DNA of 64,000 nt from Bradyrhizobium betae (GCF_008932115.1 NZ_CP044543.1:5338501-5402500), one strand, 5' to 3'; shown: positions 27,589-35,796, numbered from the stretch's first letter. Made by a program: numbers and translations. The notes: a model not told the origin generated them from the letters alone.

Positions 27589-27888
27589 ACGCCGGCTTGT
27601 GGCCCGGATCGGACGTTCGTTGCCAAACTGAGAACGTCGGTTTGTTTAGGGTAGACCGGAAGCCGGCCCGTTAGCGCGACCGGTGCGATTGCCCCATAGG
27701 AGACGCGGTCGGAAACGGCGCGCCTTGCGGCTGTCGCCGCAAAGCAAAAGATCGACAGCAGTTTCAAAATCGTCGCTTCGAGTTGATAGTTTCCGTCACG
27801 GAGCTTTGACCAATTGCCGTCTGCATGGTGCCTAATCCGTCAGATCCACGTAAGTGAATAGGACTACCTACAGGGACGCCTGAGTGAC

Positions 27889-28080
27889 GTGGCGATGATG
27901 GACGACCTTGAGAAACGGATCAGCACTCTGAAAGCCGAACGCGACGTTGCGCGTCACGAATTGGCTGAACGAATCAGGTTGATTGAAGAGATTCGTGCGG
28001 CGGTCACGACGCCGGGCGACGCCCCGAAGATAATTGCTTGGCTTGTGAGCCGGCTAGAGCATTCCCGCGAAAGTTATTGA
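27889..28080 (+). CDS. Small coiled-coil protein
   Basis: A 63-residue protein with GTG start. Residues 5-40 form a heptad-like coil (DLEKRISTLKAERDVARHEL). The rest is PGDAPKIIAWLVSRLEHS. Unknown function; start could be ATG 27895. Confidence 0.5.
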   Translation: MAMMDDLEKRISTLKAERDVARHELAERIRLIEEIRAAVTTPGDAPKIIAWLVSRLEHSRESY

Positions 28081-28167
28081 AGGACGATCTTTTTGACCCG
28101 GTTCTTTTGATCACACCGACCGCGCGGCAGAACTCTGCTGCGGCCTTTGTGGGCATCGAAATTGCAA

Positions 28168-28323
28168 ATGGCTAAAACCGATAGCGACGACCGTGACCTG
28201 CTTCGCTTGGTCAGTGCATTCAAGGAAATCAAGAGCCAGGGCACGCGTCGCGCTGTCGTGACGCTTGTCGAAGAGCTTTTGCAGAAACAGCAGTCTGAAA
28301 AGCCCGCTCGGAAGGACAATTAG
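28168..28323 (+). CDS. Small helical protein
   Basis: A 51-residue charged protein: MAKTDSDDRDLLRLVSAFKE followed by RRAVVTLVEELLQKQQ. Two amphipathic helices, like short dimerising regulators. Followed after 5 bases by a 30-residue membrane peptide. Unknown function. Confidence 0.5.
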   Translation: MAKTDSDDRDLLRLVSAFKEIKSQGTRRAVVTLVEELLQKQQSEKPARKDN

Positions 28324-28328
28324 TTGCC

Positions 28329-28421
28329 ATGTGGTCGTTGGTAACCATTCCGCTACTGGTGGTTGGAGTTGCCGGTCTCGTTTACTTCGCCTTCGCTGCT
28401 TTGCCTGAGGACGACCGGTAG
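28329..28421 (+). CDS. Very small membrane peptide
   Basis: A 30-residue frame: MWSLVTIPLLVVGVAGLVYF then AFAALPEDDR. One TM helix. Its position 5 bases after the preceding small gene suggests co-translation. Confidence 0.45.
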   Translation: MWSLVTIPLLVVGVAGLVYFAFAALPEDDR

Positions 28422-28592
28422 TTTTCCCCCGCGGAGTTAGGAACAAGGGCAGCCATGCCCTCTCTTACCGCGCCCCGCTCAAAATTCCGCTGTTGGCCCA
28501 TAGCAGATACCCTGGGCTCGACCGTCTAACGACCGCTTCTGGTCCTATACCGGTCTCCAGGTTGATTTCACATAGCTCGGGCATTGTTGTTT

Positions 28593-28676
28593 TTGACATC
28601 GAGCAAAACTGACAAAACACCACCATCGAAAAGTTCGGTTTGGCCCGCTCGGAGTAACCCGCTGCGGGCTTCTCTA
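28593..28676 (+). promoter_or_regulatory. Promoter-terminator cassette, copy E (promoter altered)
   Basis: TTGACA at 28593 is followed by a shortened, altered spacer (GAGCAAAACTGACAAAACAC) without a good -10. CCATCGAAAAGTTCGG and the stem GCCCGC...GCGGGC follow, with TTCTCT. It lies 40 bases before the TerS-like gene at 28716, as copy H lies before the main TerS. Confidence 0.55.
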
Positions 28677-28715
28677 TACTTAAGACGCAAATGCATATCT
28701 GGAAGGGATTTGGAA

Positions 28716-29105
28716 ATGGCAAACCTAAAGAGAGAGATGCGATTTTATCAGCCAGTTGCGGAGCAACCGAACAGCGAAAATTTCAGGGCTCCAACACTCC
28801 TCGCAATTCAGGACTTGGCGCGGAGCAGAACGGAGAGCGCAATCAACGTGCTTTCAGCCATCATGCTGAGAGAGACCGCAAACGCCTTTGCGCGAGTGGC
28901 CGCCGCAAACGCCATTCTCGATCGGGGCTGGGGCCGGCCGGTGCAGCCGTTGGCGACCGATCACGGCCCAATGGAATTGCTGCATCGGATCGAACGCGTG
29001 ATCGTGCACCCGGACAATCCATCGGCAGGCGTCAATCAGATCGAGATATCCGATCTCTCGCAGACATCACAATCGATCTCGCGGCAAGAGGAGGAATTGC
29101 GATGA
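28716..29105 (+). CDS. Terminase small-subunit-like protein (second copy)
   Basis: A 129-residue protein starting MANLKREMRFYQPVAEQPNS. Its middle (RVAAANAILDRGWGRPVQPL, then LLHRIERVIV) aligns with the TerS-like protein at 30574-30936. It lacks a helix-turn-helix clear enough to name. No terminase large subunit follows. It is probably the stump of a second, deleted phage operon. Confidence 0.65.
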   Translation: MANLKREMRFYQPVAEQPNSENFRAPTLLAIQDLARSRTESAINVLSAIMLRETANAFARVAAANAILDRGWGRPVQPLATDHGPMELLHRIERVIVHPDNPSAGVNQIEISDLSQTSQSISRQEEELR

Positions 29106-29317
29106 GTGTTTTGACACGAACAATCGTCGCAAAGCCTGTGACCGCATCGTCAGCAAAGCCTGAGCAGCAGTCGATTGCCTGGCCGCGATGGATGCAGGAA
29201 GCATTTGCGTATAAACCCGGGACGGGAACGCCGCGGGCGGTCGCCACAGTTGACGAACCGACACGTGCCAATCCCGCGAGCATTCGGATTTTGAGCCGAG
29301 TCTCTCCACGCTCCTGA
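29102..29317 (+). CDS. Small hypothetical protein overlapping the TerS-like gene
   Basis: A 71-residue protein starting MSVLTRTIVAKPVTASSAKP. Its start overlaps the previous stop (ATGA), which suggests translational coupling. It has the motif WPRWMQEAFAYKPG. Unknown function. Confidence 0.5.
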   Translation: MSVLTRTIVAKPVTASSAKPEQQSIAWPRWMQEAFAYKPGTGTPRAVATVDEPTRANPASIRILSRVSPRS

Positions 29318-29345
29318 TGTTTACCGGACAGCTAGCGCGGCTTCG

Positions 29346-29430
29346 TTGACACGTCGGGCAAAACACTGGCAGAATGGCATCATCGAAAATCCGGTCAGCC
29401 CGCGCGGTCCAATCCGCAGCGGGCGTTTTC
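29346..29430 (+). promoter_or_regulatory. Promoter-terminator cassette, copy F
   Basis: TTGACA (29346-29351), 18 bases, CAGAAT (29370-29375). Stem GCCCGCGCGG / CCGCAGCGGGC, then TTTT (29426-29429). It abuts the 3' end of the minus-strand gene 29429-29824, so the hairpin could serve both strands. Confidence 0.7.
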
Positions 29431-29824
29431 ATTTCGGCGTCGGGTCGGAGCTGGCTTCGCGAAGGCCTTTGGCTTTGCTCTCCTCGATCCACGAGTCCGG
29501 ATCGCGCGAGCAGCGGTGGTAGATCAGCCAGGCGTCGGCGACGTCCACGCGGCGCAGGCCGATCTCGGAGTCCGACACGACCTTGAATTTCGGATCGCCA
29601 GCGATCGGCGTGTGAGCCATCAACGCCGGGCTGCCGCAACCGCCAGGGCCGCAGAAGGCGACCGAGAACTGGTAGTCGTCGTTTCGCCAGATCTTCAGGC
29701 CATAGGTCTTCGCGCAGTCGCGCTTCCAGGCGCCGGAGAAATCCGGCGCCGCGGTCTCCGCGGCGACAGCCGGGCTGATCGTGATCGTGATCAGGAGCGA
29801 GAGCAAGAGTCGAGGGAGGCGCAT
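29429..29824 (-). CDS. Secreted hypothetical protein
   Basis: A 131-residue protein with a signal peptide (MRLPRLLLSLLITITISPAV, cleavage after AVAA). The mature part starts ETAAPDFSGAWKRDC. It has four cysteines, two of them in FCGPGGCGSP, so disulfides are likely. No recognised family. It ends at cassette F. Confidence 0.6.
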   Translation of the reverse strand: MRLPRLLLSLLITITISPAVAAETAAPDFSGAWKRDCAKTYGLKIWRNDDYQFSVAFCGPGGCGSPALMAHTPIAGDPKFKVVSDSEIGLRRVDVADAWLIYHRCSRDPDSWIEESKAKGLREASSDPTPK

Positions 29825-29979
29825 CGATGAATTCCTGCCGCGTGTCCTTCTGAAGAGACGCGTTGCGCACGGTCGATGCCGTGATCGGAAGCGAAGCTAA
29901 GGCAATTCGTTCGTCGCCTGCGTGATCGTCGGCACACTACGATGTCGTCAGTGACGAACGATCCTGCTCGACACAGAGT

Positions 29980-30064
29980 TTGACACGTCGGGCAAAACAC
30001 TGGCATAGTGGCATCATCGAAGAGTTCGTTCAGCCCGCGCCGAGGAATTGGCCGCGGGCTTTTT
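29980..30064 (+). promoter_or_regulatory. Promoter-terminator cassette, copy G
   Basis: TTGACA (29980-29985), 18 bases, CATAGT (30004-30009). Stem GCCCGCGCCGA / TTGGCCGCGGGC, then TTTTT to 30064. Confidence 0.7.
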
Positions 30065-30163
30065 CGTCTCGATCATTCGTTCGGCTGGTTGCTGGTCTGC
30101 TTGCCGGTGATGGGCCTTTGGCCGAACGCAGCGCCGGAAAGTTCGTAAAAAGCGAAATAGAAG

Positions 30164-30250
30164 TTGACCCGTCGGGCAAAACACTGGCATAGTGGCATCA
30201 TCGAAAAGTTCGTAACGCCCGCGCGGGTCGCAGCCGCCGCGGGTTTTTTT
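30164..30250 (+). promoter_or_regulatory. Promoter-terminator cassette, copy H, before the phage operon
   Basis: TTGACC (30164-30169), 18 bases, CATAGT (30188-30193). Stem GCCCGCGCGG / CCGCCGCGGG, then TTTTTTT (30244-30250). No long gene is convincing in 30251-30505, so this is the last regulatory feature seen before the phage genes. Confidence 0.7.
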
Positions 30251-30505
30251 CATGTCCATTCGAGATCGGACGGCGGGCGCGCATTGCGGCCACGCCTCGT
30301 TGAAACGCGTTCATGGAGCGCCGATCGGCGCGCCGCCGTCCGAACCATTGCTGGCCGTGCACGCGCGAACGTGCCGGCCCGCGGCGCTGAGTCCGTTGCT
30401 CGCGCCGCTGCGGTCTCCGGAATCACGGAGATAGGGTTCGCGCCCGAAACGATCGCGCCTCGCCGCGCGATCTGCCGCGTATTTGCTTTTTTCGTGGGAG
30501 AGACG

Positions 30506-30577
30506 ATGACCGCCTATCTGATATCGCTCGCGCTCGCGGGCCTGGTTGCAATCGTGCTGTGGGAGATGTTTGCTTGA
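30506..30577 (+). CDS. 23-residue membrane peptide at the head of the phage operon
   Basis: MTAYLISLALAGLVAIVLWE followed by MFA. One TM helix, with a GGGAG ribosome-binding site upstream. Its stop overlaps the TTG start of the TerS-like gene (TTGA). I recall near-identical peptides ahead of the terminase in Bradyrhizobium prophages. Confidence 0.55.
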   Translation: MTAYLISLALAGLVAIVLWEMFA

Positions 30578-30936
30578 GCGACGAGATCGAAGGCGAATGC
30601 GTGCAGGAGCCCGTCCGTTTGCCCGCGCGACGGACGACGACCAGCGCGGCGTCCAAAGGGACGTCAAAGGCGCGGACGCTGACCGAGATAAGATCCGTCG
30701 CGCGCAGCCACACCAGGACAGCCATCCGCGTCCTCGCCGGCATCATGCGCAGCGATGACGCGACACCGGCCGCGCGCCTCGCAGCGGCGAACGCCATCCT
30801 GGATCGCGGCTGGGGCAAGGCAACGCAGCCTGTCGAGAACGGCGAAGACGGCGTGCTGGAATTGATTCACCGGATCGAACGCATCATCGTGCGACCAGGA
30901 GAGACGAGCGGTGGTGACGTGGGACACGATGCCTGA
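30574..30936 (+). CDS. Phage terminase small subunit-like protein (TerS)
   Basis: A 120-residue protein with TTG start overlapping the previous stop. A disordered basic N-terminus is followed by helices (SHTRTAIRVLAGIMRSDD, then AARLAAANAILDRGWGKATQ). Terminase small subunits bind pac/cos DNA and activate TerL. The call rests on size and position 230 bases before TerL. A second copy lies at 28716. Confidence 0.65.
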   Translation: MSDEIEGECVQEPVRLPARRTTTSAASKGTSKARTLTEIRSVARSHTRTAIRVLAGIMRSDDATPAARLAAANAILDRGWGKATQPVENGEDGVLELIHRIERIIVRPGETSGGDVGHDA

Positions 30937-31063
30937 GGTGCGGCCAGCCCGATCGAGCCCCATGTTACGAGTGGATATGGGGAGACGACGAACCGGCCCC
31001 GTGGTTCATCCAATCCGCATCGAGGTATCGATTTCTCTGAAAGCGCTGCCTCCCGTGACCTGA
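30929..31063 (+). CDS. Small frame between TerS and TerL
   Basis: A 44-residue frame whose ATG overlaps the TerS stop region. It reads MPEVRPARSSPMLRVDMGRR. Basic. It could be a remnant or a coupled small protein. Confidence 0.3.
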   Translation: MPEVRPARSSPMLRVDMGRRRTGPVVHPIRIEVSISLKALPPVT

Positions 31064-31164
31064 GCCAAACCCAGCAGGGACAACCCGGCACTCCTGACAA
31101 CGAAGACTGGTCCGCGATGTGGCGAAGGCGCACCGGCCTGCCCTGAGGCGAGCGAGCGCATCCA

Positions 31165-32451
31165 TTGTCGATCCTGAAAATCCCAACCGCCAAGATCTTC
31201 GAGCCGCTGCTCGAGCCCGCGCGCTACAAGGGCGTCTACGGCGGGCGCGGCTCTGGTAAGTCGCACTTCTTCGGCGAACTCCTGGTCGAGACCTGCCAGG
31301 CCGAGCGCGGCACGCTCGCGGTCTGCATCCGCGAGGCGCAGCGTACGCTCGCGCAATCGTCCAAGCGGCTGATCGAAGGCAAGATCGCGAGCCTCGGTCT
31401 CGGCCACGGCTTCAAGCTGTTCAGCGACAAGATCGAGACGCCCGGCGACGGGCTGATCATCTTCCGGGGGCTGCAAGATCACACGGCCGACTCGATCAAG
31501 TCACTGGAGGGATTCCGCATCGCCTGGATCGACGAGGCGCAATCCTTGAGCGCACGCAGCCTCGCGCTCCTGCGACCGACGATCCGCGCCAAGGACTCCG
31601 AACTGTGGGCGAGCTGGAATCCGCGCCGCAAGAGCGACGCGATCGACGATTTTCTGCGCGCGCGCCGGCCGGACGGGGCGCTCGTCGTGAAGGCGAACTG
31701 GCGCGACAATCCCTGGTTTCCCGAGGTGCTGGAGGAGGAGCGGTTGCTCGATCATAAGCTCTATCCGGAGCGTTACGATCACATCTGGGAAGGCGACTAT
31801 GCGCGCGCCTTCGAGGGCGCCTATTTCGCCGCGCTGCTGTCGGAGGCGCGTGTGCAGGGGCGGATCGGAAAAGTCGCCGCGGATCCGCTGCTGCCGCTGC
31901 GCGCCTTCATCGACATCGGCGGCGCGGGTGCTGCGGCGGATGCGTTCACGATCTGGATCGTGCAATGGGTCGGCAGCGAAATTCGCGTTCTGGACTACTA
32001 CGAGAGCGTCGGCCAGGTGCTGGCGTTTCACGTCAACTGGCTGCGCTCGCGCGGCTATGACCGTGCCATTCTCCATCTGCCGCATGACGGCATCGCCGCC
32101 AACAACATCACCGGCAAGCGTTGTGAGGATCATCTGCGCGAGGCCGGATTCACGGTCGAACCTCCGGTGAAGAACCAGGGGCCGGGCGCGGCTATGATGC
32201 GGATCGAGGCGCTGCGGCGGCTCGGGCCTCAGCTCTGGTTCAACGCGGACACGACGGAGCCCGGCCGCGAGGCGCTCGGCTTCTATCACGAGCGCAAGGA
32301 CGAGACGCGCAACATCGGCCTTGGTCCCGAGCACGACTGGTCGAGCCATGCCGCGGACGCGCTGGGATTGATGGCGATCTGCTACGAGCAGCCAGGCAGC
32401 GCGGCCGCGTTCAACCGGCCGATCCGCTATGCCGAGCAGGGATGGGTTTGA
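31165..32451 (+). CDS. Phage terminase large subunit (PBSX-type)
   Basis: A 428-residue packaging motor. The ATPase half has Walker A GGRGSGKS (26-33) and Walker B RIAWIDEAQ (118-126). The RNase H-like nuclease half has an Asp in AFIDIGGAGAAADAF (about 247) and a DWSSHAADALG end motif. It powers DNA packaging through the portal. TTG start. Length and motifs look complete, so the gene is probably functional. Confidence 0.93.
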   Translation: MSILKIPTAKIFEPLLEPARYKGVYGGRGSGKSHFFGELLVETCQAERGTLAVCIREAQRTLAQSSKRLIEGKIASLGLGHGFKLFSDKIETPGDGLIIFRGLQDHTADSIKSLEGFRIAWIDEAQSLSARSLALLRPTIRAKDSELWASWNPRRKSDAIDDFLRARRPDGALVVKANWRDNPWFPEVLEEERLLDHKLYPERYDHIWEGDYARAFEGAYFAALLSEARVQGRIGKVAADPLLPLRAFIDIGGAGAAADAFTIWIVQWVGSEIRVLDYYESVGQVLAFHVNWLRSRGYDRAILHLPHDGIAANNITGKRCEDHLREAGFTVEPPVKNQGPGAAMMRIEALRRLGPQLWFNADTTEPGREALGFYHERKDETRNIGLGPEHDWSSHAADALGLMAICYEQPGSAAAFNRPIRYAEQGWV

Positions 32452-32485
32452 GCGGCGCTTTGCAATAAAATCTGGGGTTGACGAT

Positions 32486-32500
32486 GTTCTTGTTATGTTC
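32486..32500 (+). promoter_or_regulatory. LexA (SOS) box before the small membrane-protein pair
   Basis: GTTC-TTGTTAT-GTTC. It lies between TTGACG (32478-32483, candidate -35) and TAGGAG (32501). It starts a cargo transcript right after TerL. Confidence 0.75.
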
Positions 32501-32536
32501 TAGGAGATGCAATCTCTACCGCGCGTGAGTCTAGCA

Positions 32537-32788
32537 ATGTCAGCGTTTGGAATACTGATCGACCTGATTGGATATTCGATAGCGCGAGCTGCCTTGCCAG
32601 TCCTTTCATTCGGCCGGATCCATGTCGAACCATTCGTTGCAACTCCGCAGCCGTTGCGATGGCCGTGGTATCGTCGGGATGCCGATGGAAGAATTGAACT
32701 GCGGCAAGGCGCTGCGGGCTGGATCGGGTTTGGGATATGCCTTCTGATGGTGCTTACCGCGGGCACCTTGCTTCATGCCATCTCTTGA
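32537..32788 (+). CDS. Small membrane cargo protein (paralogue 1)
   Basis: An 83-residue protein with two hydrophobic segments. It shares IARAALPVLSFGRIHVEP with its neighbour (ARAVLPVVSFGKIYVEP) and the YRRDADGRIE element (YRRDDVGRIE). The start at 32537 is chosen because the ATG at 32507 lies within the expected 5' end of the transcript. An SOS box precedes it. No known family. Confidence 0.6.
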   Translation: MSAFGILIDLIGYSIARAALPVLSFGRIHVEPFVATPQPLRWPWYRRDADGRIELRQGAAGWIGFGICLLMVLTAGTLLHAIS

Positions 32789-32832
32789 TTTTCCGGTGCC
32801 GCCTGTATCCGGCGTGAATGGAAGAGCTGCAC

Positions 32833-33108
32833 ATGGATGACGTCGTTTCAGTCTGCATCGGCTGGCTATATTACATTTTCATCGAGTTCATCGGACGCAC
32901 GGTCGCGCGCGCCGTGCTGCCCGTCGTGTCGTTTGGCAAGATCTATGTCGAGCCGCTGACGTCGTCCTCCCGACCGTTCAATTGGATGGGTTATCGGAGA
33001 GACGACGTTGGCCGGATTGAGGTCGAAGGCACTGCCGCCGGATTGATTGGCCTCGTCATCATCACGGTGGTGGTTCTGCTGACGAGTTGGTTCTTCACAT
33101 TCGACTGA
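32833..33108 (+). CDS. Small membrane cargo protein (paralogue 2)
   Basis: A 91-residue paralogue of the preceding protein. TM segments are near both ends (WLYYIFIEFIG and LVIITVVVLLTSWFF). GGAAGAG precedes the ATG at 32833. The tandem pair suggests diversification by duplication. Confidence 0.65.
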   Translation: MDDVVSVCIGWLYYIFIEFIGRTVARAVLPVVSFGKIYVEPLTSSSRPFNWMGYRRDDVGRIEVEGTAAGLIGLVIITVVVLLTSWFFTFD

Positions 33109-33535
33109 CGCACTCGGGGAACGCGATCGCGCGCTTCTCCCGGTGCAACTTTGAGGAGCGCGTAACCGGAGCGTAAGGACGTGAGGCCGCCTGCTGCACC
33201 CGGATCTCTGTTTCGACAAGGTATACACTGTCGATGGAGGGCAACTCGCCGGGGCGTTCAGTCGTGAGCGGTCCATCCTTTGCCGATCGCTTCGGAAATT
33301 GGACCGTGTCCCGGACCGGCGCCGCACCCGTTCCGGGTGAAATCGATTATGGGCCGGCTCCGCAAGCATCTGCCCCTGCGCTCCTCGGGGATATCCGTCG
33401 TCTGACTCGGGTGCCTACGGCGGGTCGCTGACGAGGGTTCGAGTGCGGGCTCCGGCGACCTGCGGCGGCAGCACCACTTTCGCCCCGTCGCGCATCGTCA
33501 ACTACCGACCAGCATTGCCAACTGAAAGGGCACTC
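33109..33535 (+). other. Gap before the portal gene with a doubtful small frame
   Basis: A 65-codon frame at 33234-33431 reads SFADRFGNWTVSRTGAAPVP in its middle. Proline-rich composition and position suggest a remnant cargo protein. Otherwise nothing is seen. Confidence 0.35.
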
Positions 33536-34111
33536 ATGCCAAAGATGCCAGTCTCCGAAGTGAAGGCGATGCTCGCCTCCGAGAAAGCCAACGCGCTGGC
33601 CGCGATGTCGGCGGCGCGGCTGGCCGAGGAGCGGGCCGACGCGATGGACTATTATCTCGGCGACATGCGCAAGGACATGCCGGCGCAGGACGGCCGCTCG
33701 CGCGCGGTGTCGACCGACGTCGCCGACACCATCGAAGGCCTGATGCCGTCGTTGATGGACATCTTCGCCGGCTCCGACGAGGTGGTGCGCTTCGAGCCGG
33801 TCGGTCCGGAGGACGTAGCGGCCGCGCAGCAGGAAACGGATTACGTCAACCACGTCTTCATGCAGCAGAACGGCGGCTTCATGGTGCTTTATTCCTTCGT
33901 CAAGGACGCGCTGCTGTCGAAGGCCGGGATCGTCAAGGTCTGGTGGGAGGAGCGGGAAGAGGAGAGCCGCGAGACCTACTACGATCTCACCGACGACCAG
34001 TTCGCGCTGCTCGCCCAGGATGTCGCGGAATCGAACGGCGCCATGAAGATCGTCGCTCATACGGTGCATGACATGAAAGATCGGAGAGAGACGTCGCAAA
34101 CCGCGTCCTGA
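33536..34111 (+). CDS. Portal protein, N-terminal fragment
   Basis: A 191-residue frame starting MPKMPVSEVKAMLASEKANA, behind an AAAGGG site. It shows the portal N-terminus I recall from Bradyrhizobium podo-like prophages: AMDYYLGDMRKDMPAQDGRS, then DTIEGLMPSLMDIF and SKAGIVKVWWEEREEE. At about 34060 it leaves the family and stops. The remainder of the portal resumes at 37122. The two pieces total 744 residues, near a full-length portal of about 720-760. Confidence 0.8.
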   Translation: MPKMPVSEVKAMLASEKANALAAMSAARLAEERADAMDYYLGDMRKDMPAQDGRSRAVSTDVADTIEGLMPSLMDIFAGSDEVVRFEPVGPEDVAAAQQETDYVNHVFMQQNGGFMVLYSFVKDALLSKAGIVKVWWEEREEESRETYYDLTDDQFALLAQDVAESNGAMKIVAHTVHDMKDRRETSQTAS

Positions 34112-34239
34112 CCACAGGCAGTCTTGTATGGCAGGTCGCAACGTGAGCGCAAACGCTGGGTGGCACCTCGCCGCCTGAATGACACGTCGATGGCCCAACG
34201 CTGGGTGGGCGCGACATCACATCCAGATGCGGTCGGTCG

Positions 34240-34437
34240 CTACTTTTTCTCGACGCGTCCGAAGACTCGGAGGAATGCGAGGCCCGAAAGCCCCGCCACG
34301 TAAGCGAGAAATAACGGTCCAAGCACCTCGGGGCCGAGAATGGCGACCCACAAGACCCCGAAAAAGCCGAGTAGCAGGGCGTGTACGAGGGCAGTTCTCA
34401 GGCAGCCTCCACTTACTGATCCCGGAGGTGGCGGCAT
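34240..34437 (-). CDS. Small two-span membrane protein inside the portal insert
   Basis: A 65-residue protein starting MPPPPGSVSGGCLRTALVHA. It has two adjacent hydrophobic helices (LLLGFFGVLWVAI and GPLFLAYVAGLSGLAFL) and a charged end (RVFGRVEKK). Minus strand, opposite to the phage genes. Unknown family. Confidence 0.5.
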   Translation of the reverse strand: MPPPPGSVSGGCLRTALVHALLLGFFGVLWVAILGPEVLGPLFLAYVAGLSGLAFLRVFGRVEKK

Positions 34438-34487
34438 CTTCAATCTCGCTGATGTTCTGTCTGTAATCGTAACATGGGTACAATGAA

Positions 34488-35090
34488 ATGGCTGTCGATA
34501 ATTTGCTGCTTCGGCTGACGGCAATGTTCGGAAAAGGGGCGCTGTCGAACAGGCTTTCGCAATATGACCCACCCTCTCGCGGCGATATTCTTCATGATGG
34601 TCTCGTCGGAGCGGGGAAGACCTGGGGCGGCATCCTCGGGACTGCGGCGGGAATAACTGGCGGAGAGGCTGTTGGTGGTCCGTACGGAGCAACTGCGGGC
34701 GCGTTGGCACTGGCACCCGCGGGGAATCTCGCAGGAGGTTGGGCTGCGCACGGTGCCTATCTTCAAGGTCTGCTCATCAACGACATCCTCACGCACCCCG
34801 AGAACTGGACCGTTGACGCCGCAGGTGCGATCGTCCCGGCAATGCCAGCGATTGCGGCTGATGCGCCGCGGCAGAGTGCGAACCGTTCGAGCGTATTCGA
34901 TACCGGCGCATCTCCGCTTCAGTATTCCCCGGCTTCGAAAGCAAGGACGGGCGGCGTTCCCACGATGATCTCCGCTGTGCCCGGCATGGATCCATTGAAA
35001 CCGGCGCCGCAGGCAGGCGGACTGCTTGGGATGCTCCAGGACTACATGCGCGACAATTCTGACGGCCGCGCAAGGCGCTTCTCGGATTGA
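34488..35090 (+). CDS. Glycine-rich cargo protein with GGLLGMxQDYMR tail
   Basis: A 200-residue protein. Residues 40-100 are hydrophobic and glycine/alanine-rich (GAGKTWGGILGTAAGITGG), like membrane-active pre-toxin regions. A P-loop-like GLVGAGKT occurs but without other ATPase motifs. The C-terminus is GGLLGMLQDYMRDN, shared with the protein at 36398-37063. It sits inside the portal insertion. Function unknown; an effector role is inferred. Confidence 0.6.
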   Translation: MAVDNLLLRLTAMFGKGALSNRLSQYDPPSRGDILHDGLVGAGKTWGGILGTAAGITGGEAVGGPYGATAGALALAPAGNLAGGWAAHGAYLQGLLINDILTHPENWTVDAAGAIVPAMPAIAADAPRQSANRSSVFDTGASPLQYSPASKARTGGVPTMISAVPGMDPLKPAPQAGGLLGMLQDYMRDNSDGRARRFSD

Positions 35091-35115
35091 CATCGAATTG
35101 AACGTTCTGTATTTT

Positions 35116-35130
35116 GTTCTTGCTATGTTC
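35116..35130 (+). promoter_or_regulatory. LexA (SOS) box inside the portal insertion
   Basis: GTTC-TTGCTAT-GTTC, followed by TGTAGATAT as a possible -10. No convincing + strand gene follows before 35258: the short frame ending LITSFFALAVILYFIA lacks a standard start. It may be a cargo remnant promoter or an unnoticed small RNA. Confidence 0.65.
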
Positions 35131-35258
35131 TGTAGATATCATAGATTGTAAGGCAGTAGCAACACCCGAAATTGCCACGGAAGTGGGCGACTTGAATCGA
35201 ACTCAGTTGGACTGATCACGTCTTTTTTTGCACTCGCTGTGATCTTGTACTTCATCGC

Positions 35259-35540
35259 TTAGTTCTGAGCCGGTCTCGTCAGTGATGCAGCGGCAAGAAG
35301 CAGGGCTTCAAATGATGCGAGCGACACGATAGCCGCTGTCTCGTGCATCCAGCCTGGGCGTGCAGGCAGCATCGACATCGGCGCCCCTAGGGCCAGATTG
35401 TTGAGCACGATGCGGAAGTCGTTGAGATGCAGCCCTGCGCTGAAAAGAAGAGCGCCAATCCAGATCGCGGCGAGGATGGTCAGAGGCAAGGTCATGACGA
35501 TGGCCGTCCGGATCTTGAGCCGCTTCAACCGAAGCCGCAT
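35259..35540 (-). CDS. VLNN-motif membrane protein, paralogue 1
   Basis: A 93-residue protein with TM helices near residues 12-34 and 66-86. Between them lies LNDFRIVLNNLALGAPMSML. The same core occurs in the two upstream minus-strand genes. Function unknown; cargo family. Confidence 0.6.
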   Translation of the reverse strand: MRLRLKRLKIRTAIVMTLPLTILAAIWIGALLFSAGLHLNDFRIVLNNLALGAPMSMLPARPGWMHETAAIVSLASFEALLLAAASLTRPAQN

Positions 35541-35796
35541 GATTTAACTTCAGGACGCGACCAATCGTCGACGATAAGACGGTGAGAATCAAAGCTTCGA
35601 GTGATGCGAGCGATACAATAGCCGCAGCCTTGTTCGCCAAAGTCGGACGCACAGGCAGCATCGACAGCTCTGCGCCCGGAGATATGTTGTTGAGCACAAC
35701 TCGAACGTCATTGAGATACAGGCCTGCAATGAACAGAAGGCCCAAAATCCAGATCACGACGAGAACAACCACAGGGAAGGTCATGGTGCAAAACAC
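35308..35796 (-). CDS. VLNN-motif membrane protein, paralogue 2 (over-long frame)
   Basis: It starts MFCTMTFPVVVLVVIWILGL with the core LNDVRVVLNNISPGAELSML and a second TM (AAIVSLASLEALILTVL). The family part ends near 35540. Beyond that the frame happens to stay open through the next gene in a shifted phase (RRDLDWRSSFQRRAASQR). A fusion or deletion at the duplication joint is likely. Confidence 0.45.
   Translation of the reverse strand: MFCTMTFPVVVLVVIWILGLLFIAGLYLNDVRVVLNNISPGAELSMLPVRPTLANKAAAIVSLASLEALILTVLSSTIGRVLKLNHAASVEAAQDPDGHRHDLASDHPRRDLDWRSSFQRRAASQRLPHRAQQSGPRGADVDAACTPRLDARDSGYRVARII

Noticed and set aside
18599..30259. Minus-strand VFCPTCQ-like zinc-finger motifs recurring at several places
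   Set aside because: They are translations of the promoter-terminator cassette in reverse, not proteins.
34455..34485. A GTTC-rich sequence that looks like an SOS box
   Set aside because: Only one GTTC is present; the spacing to any second half-site is not 7.
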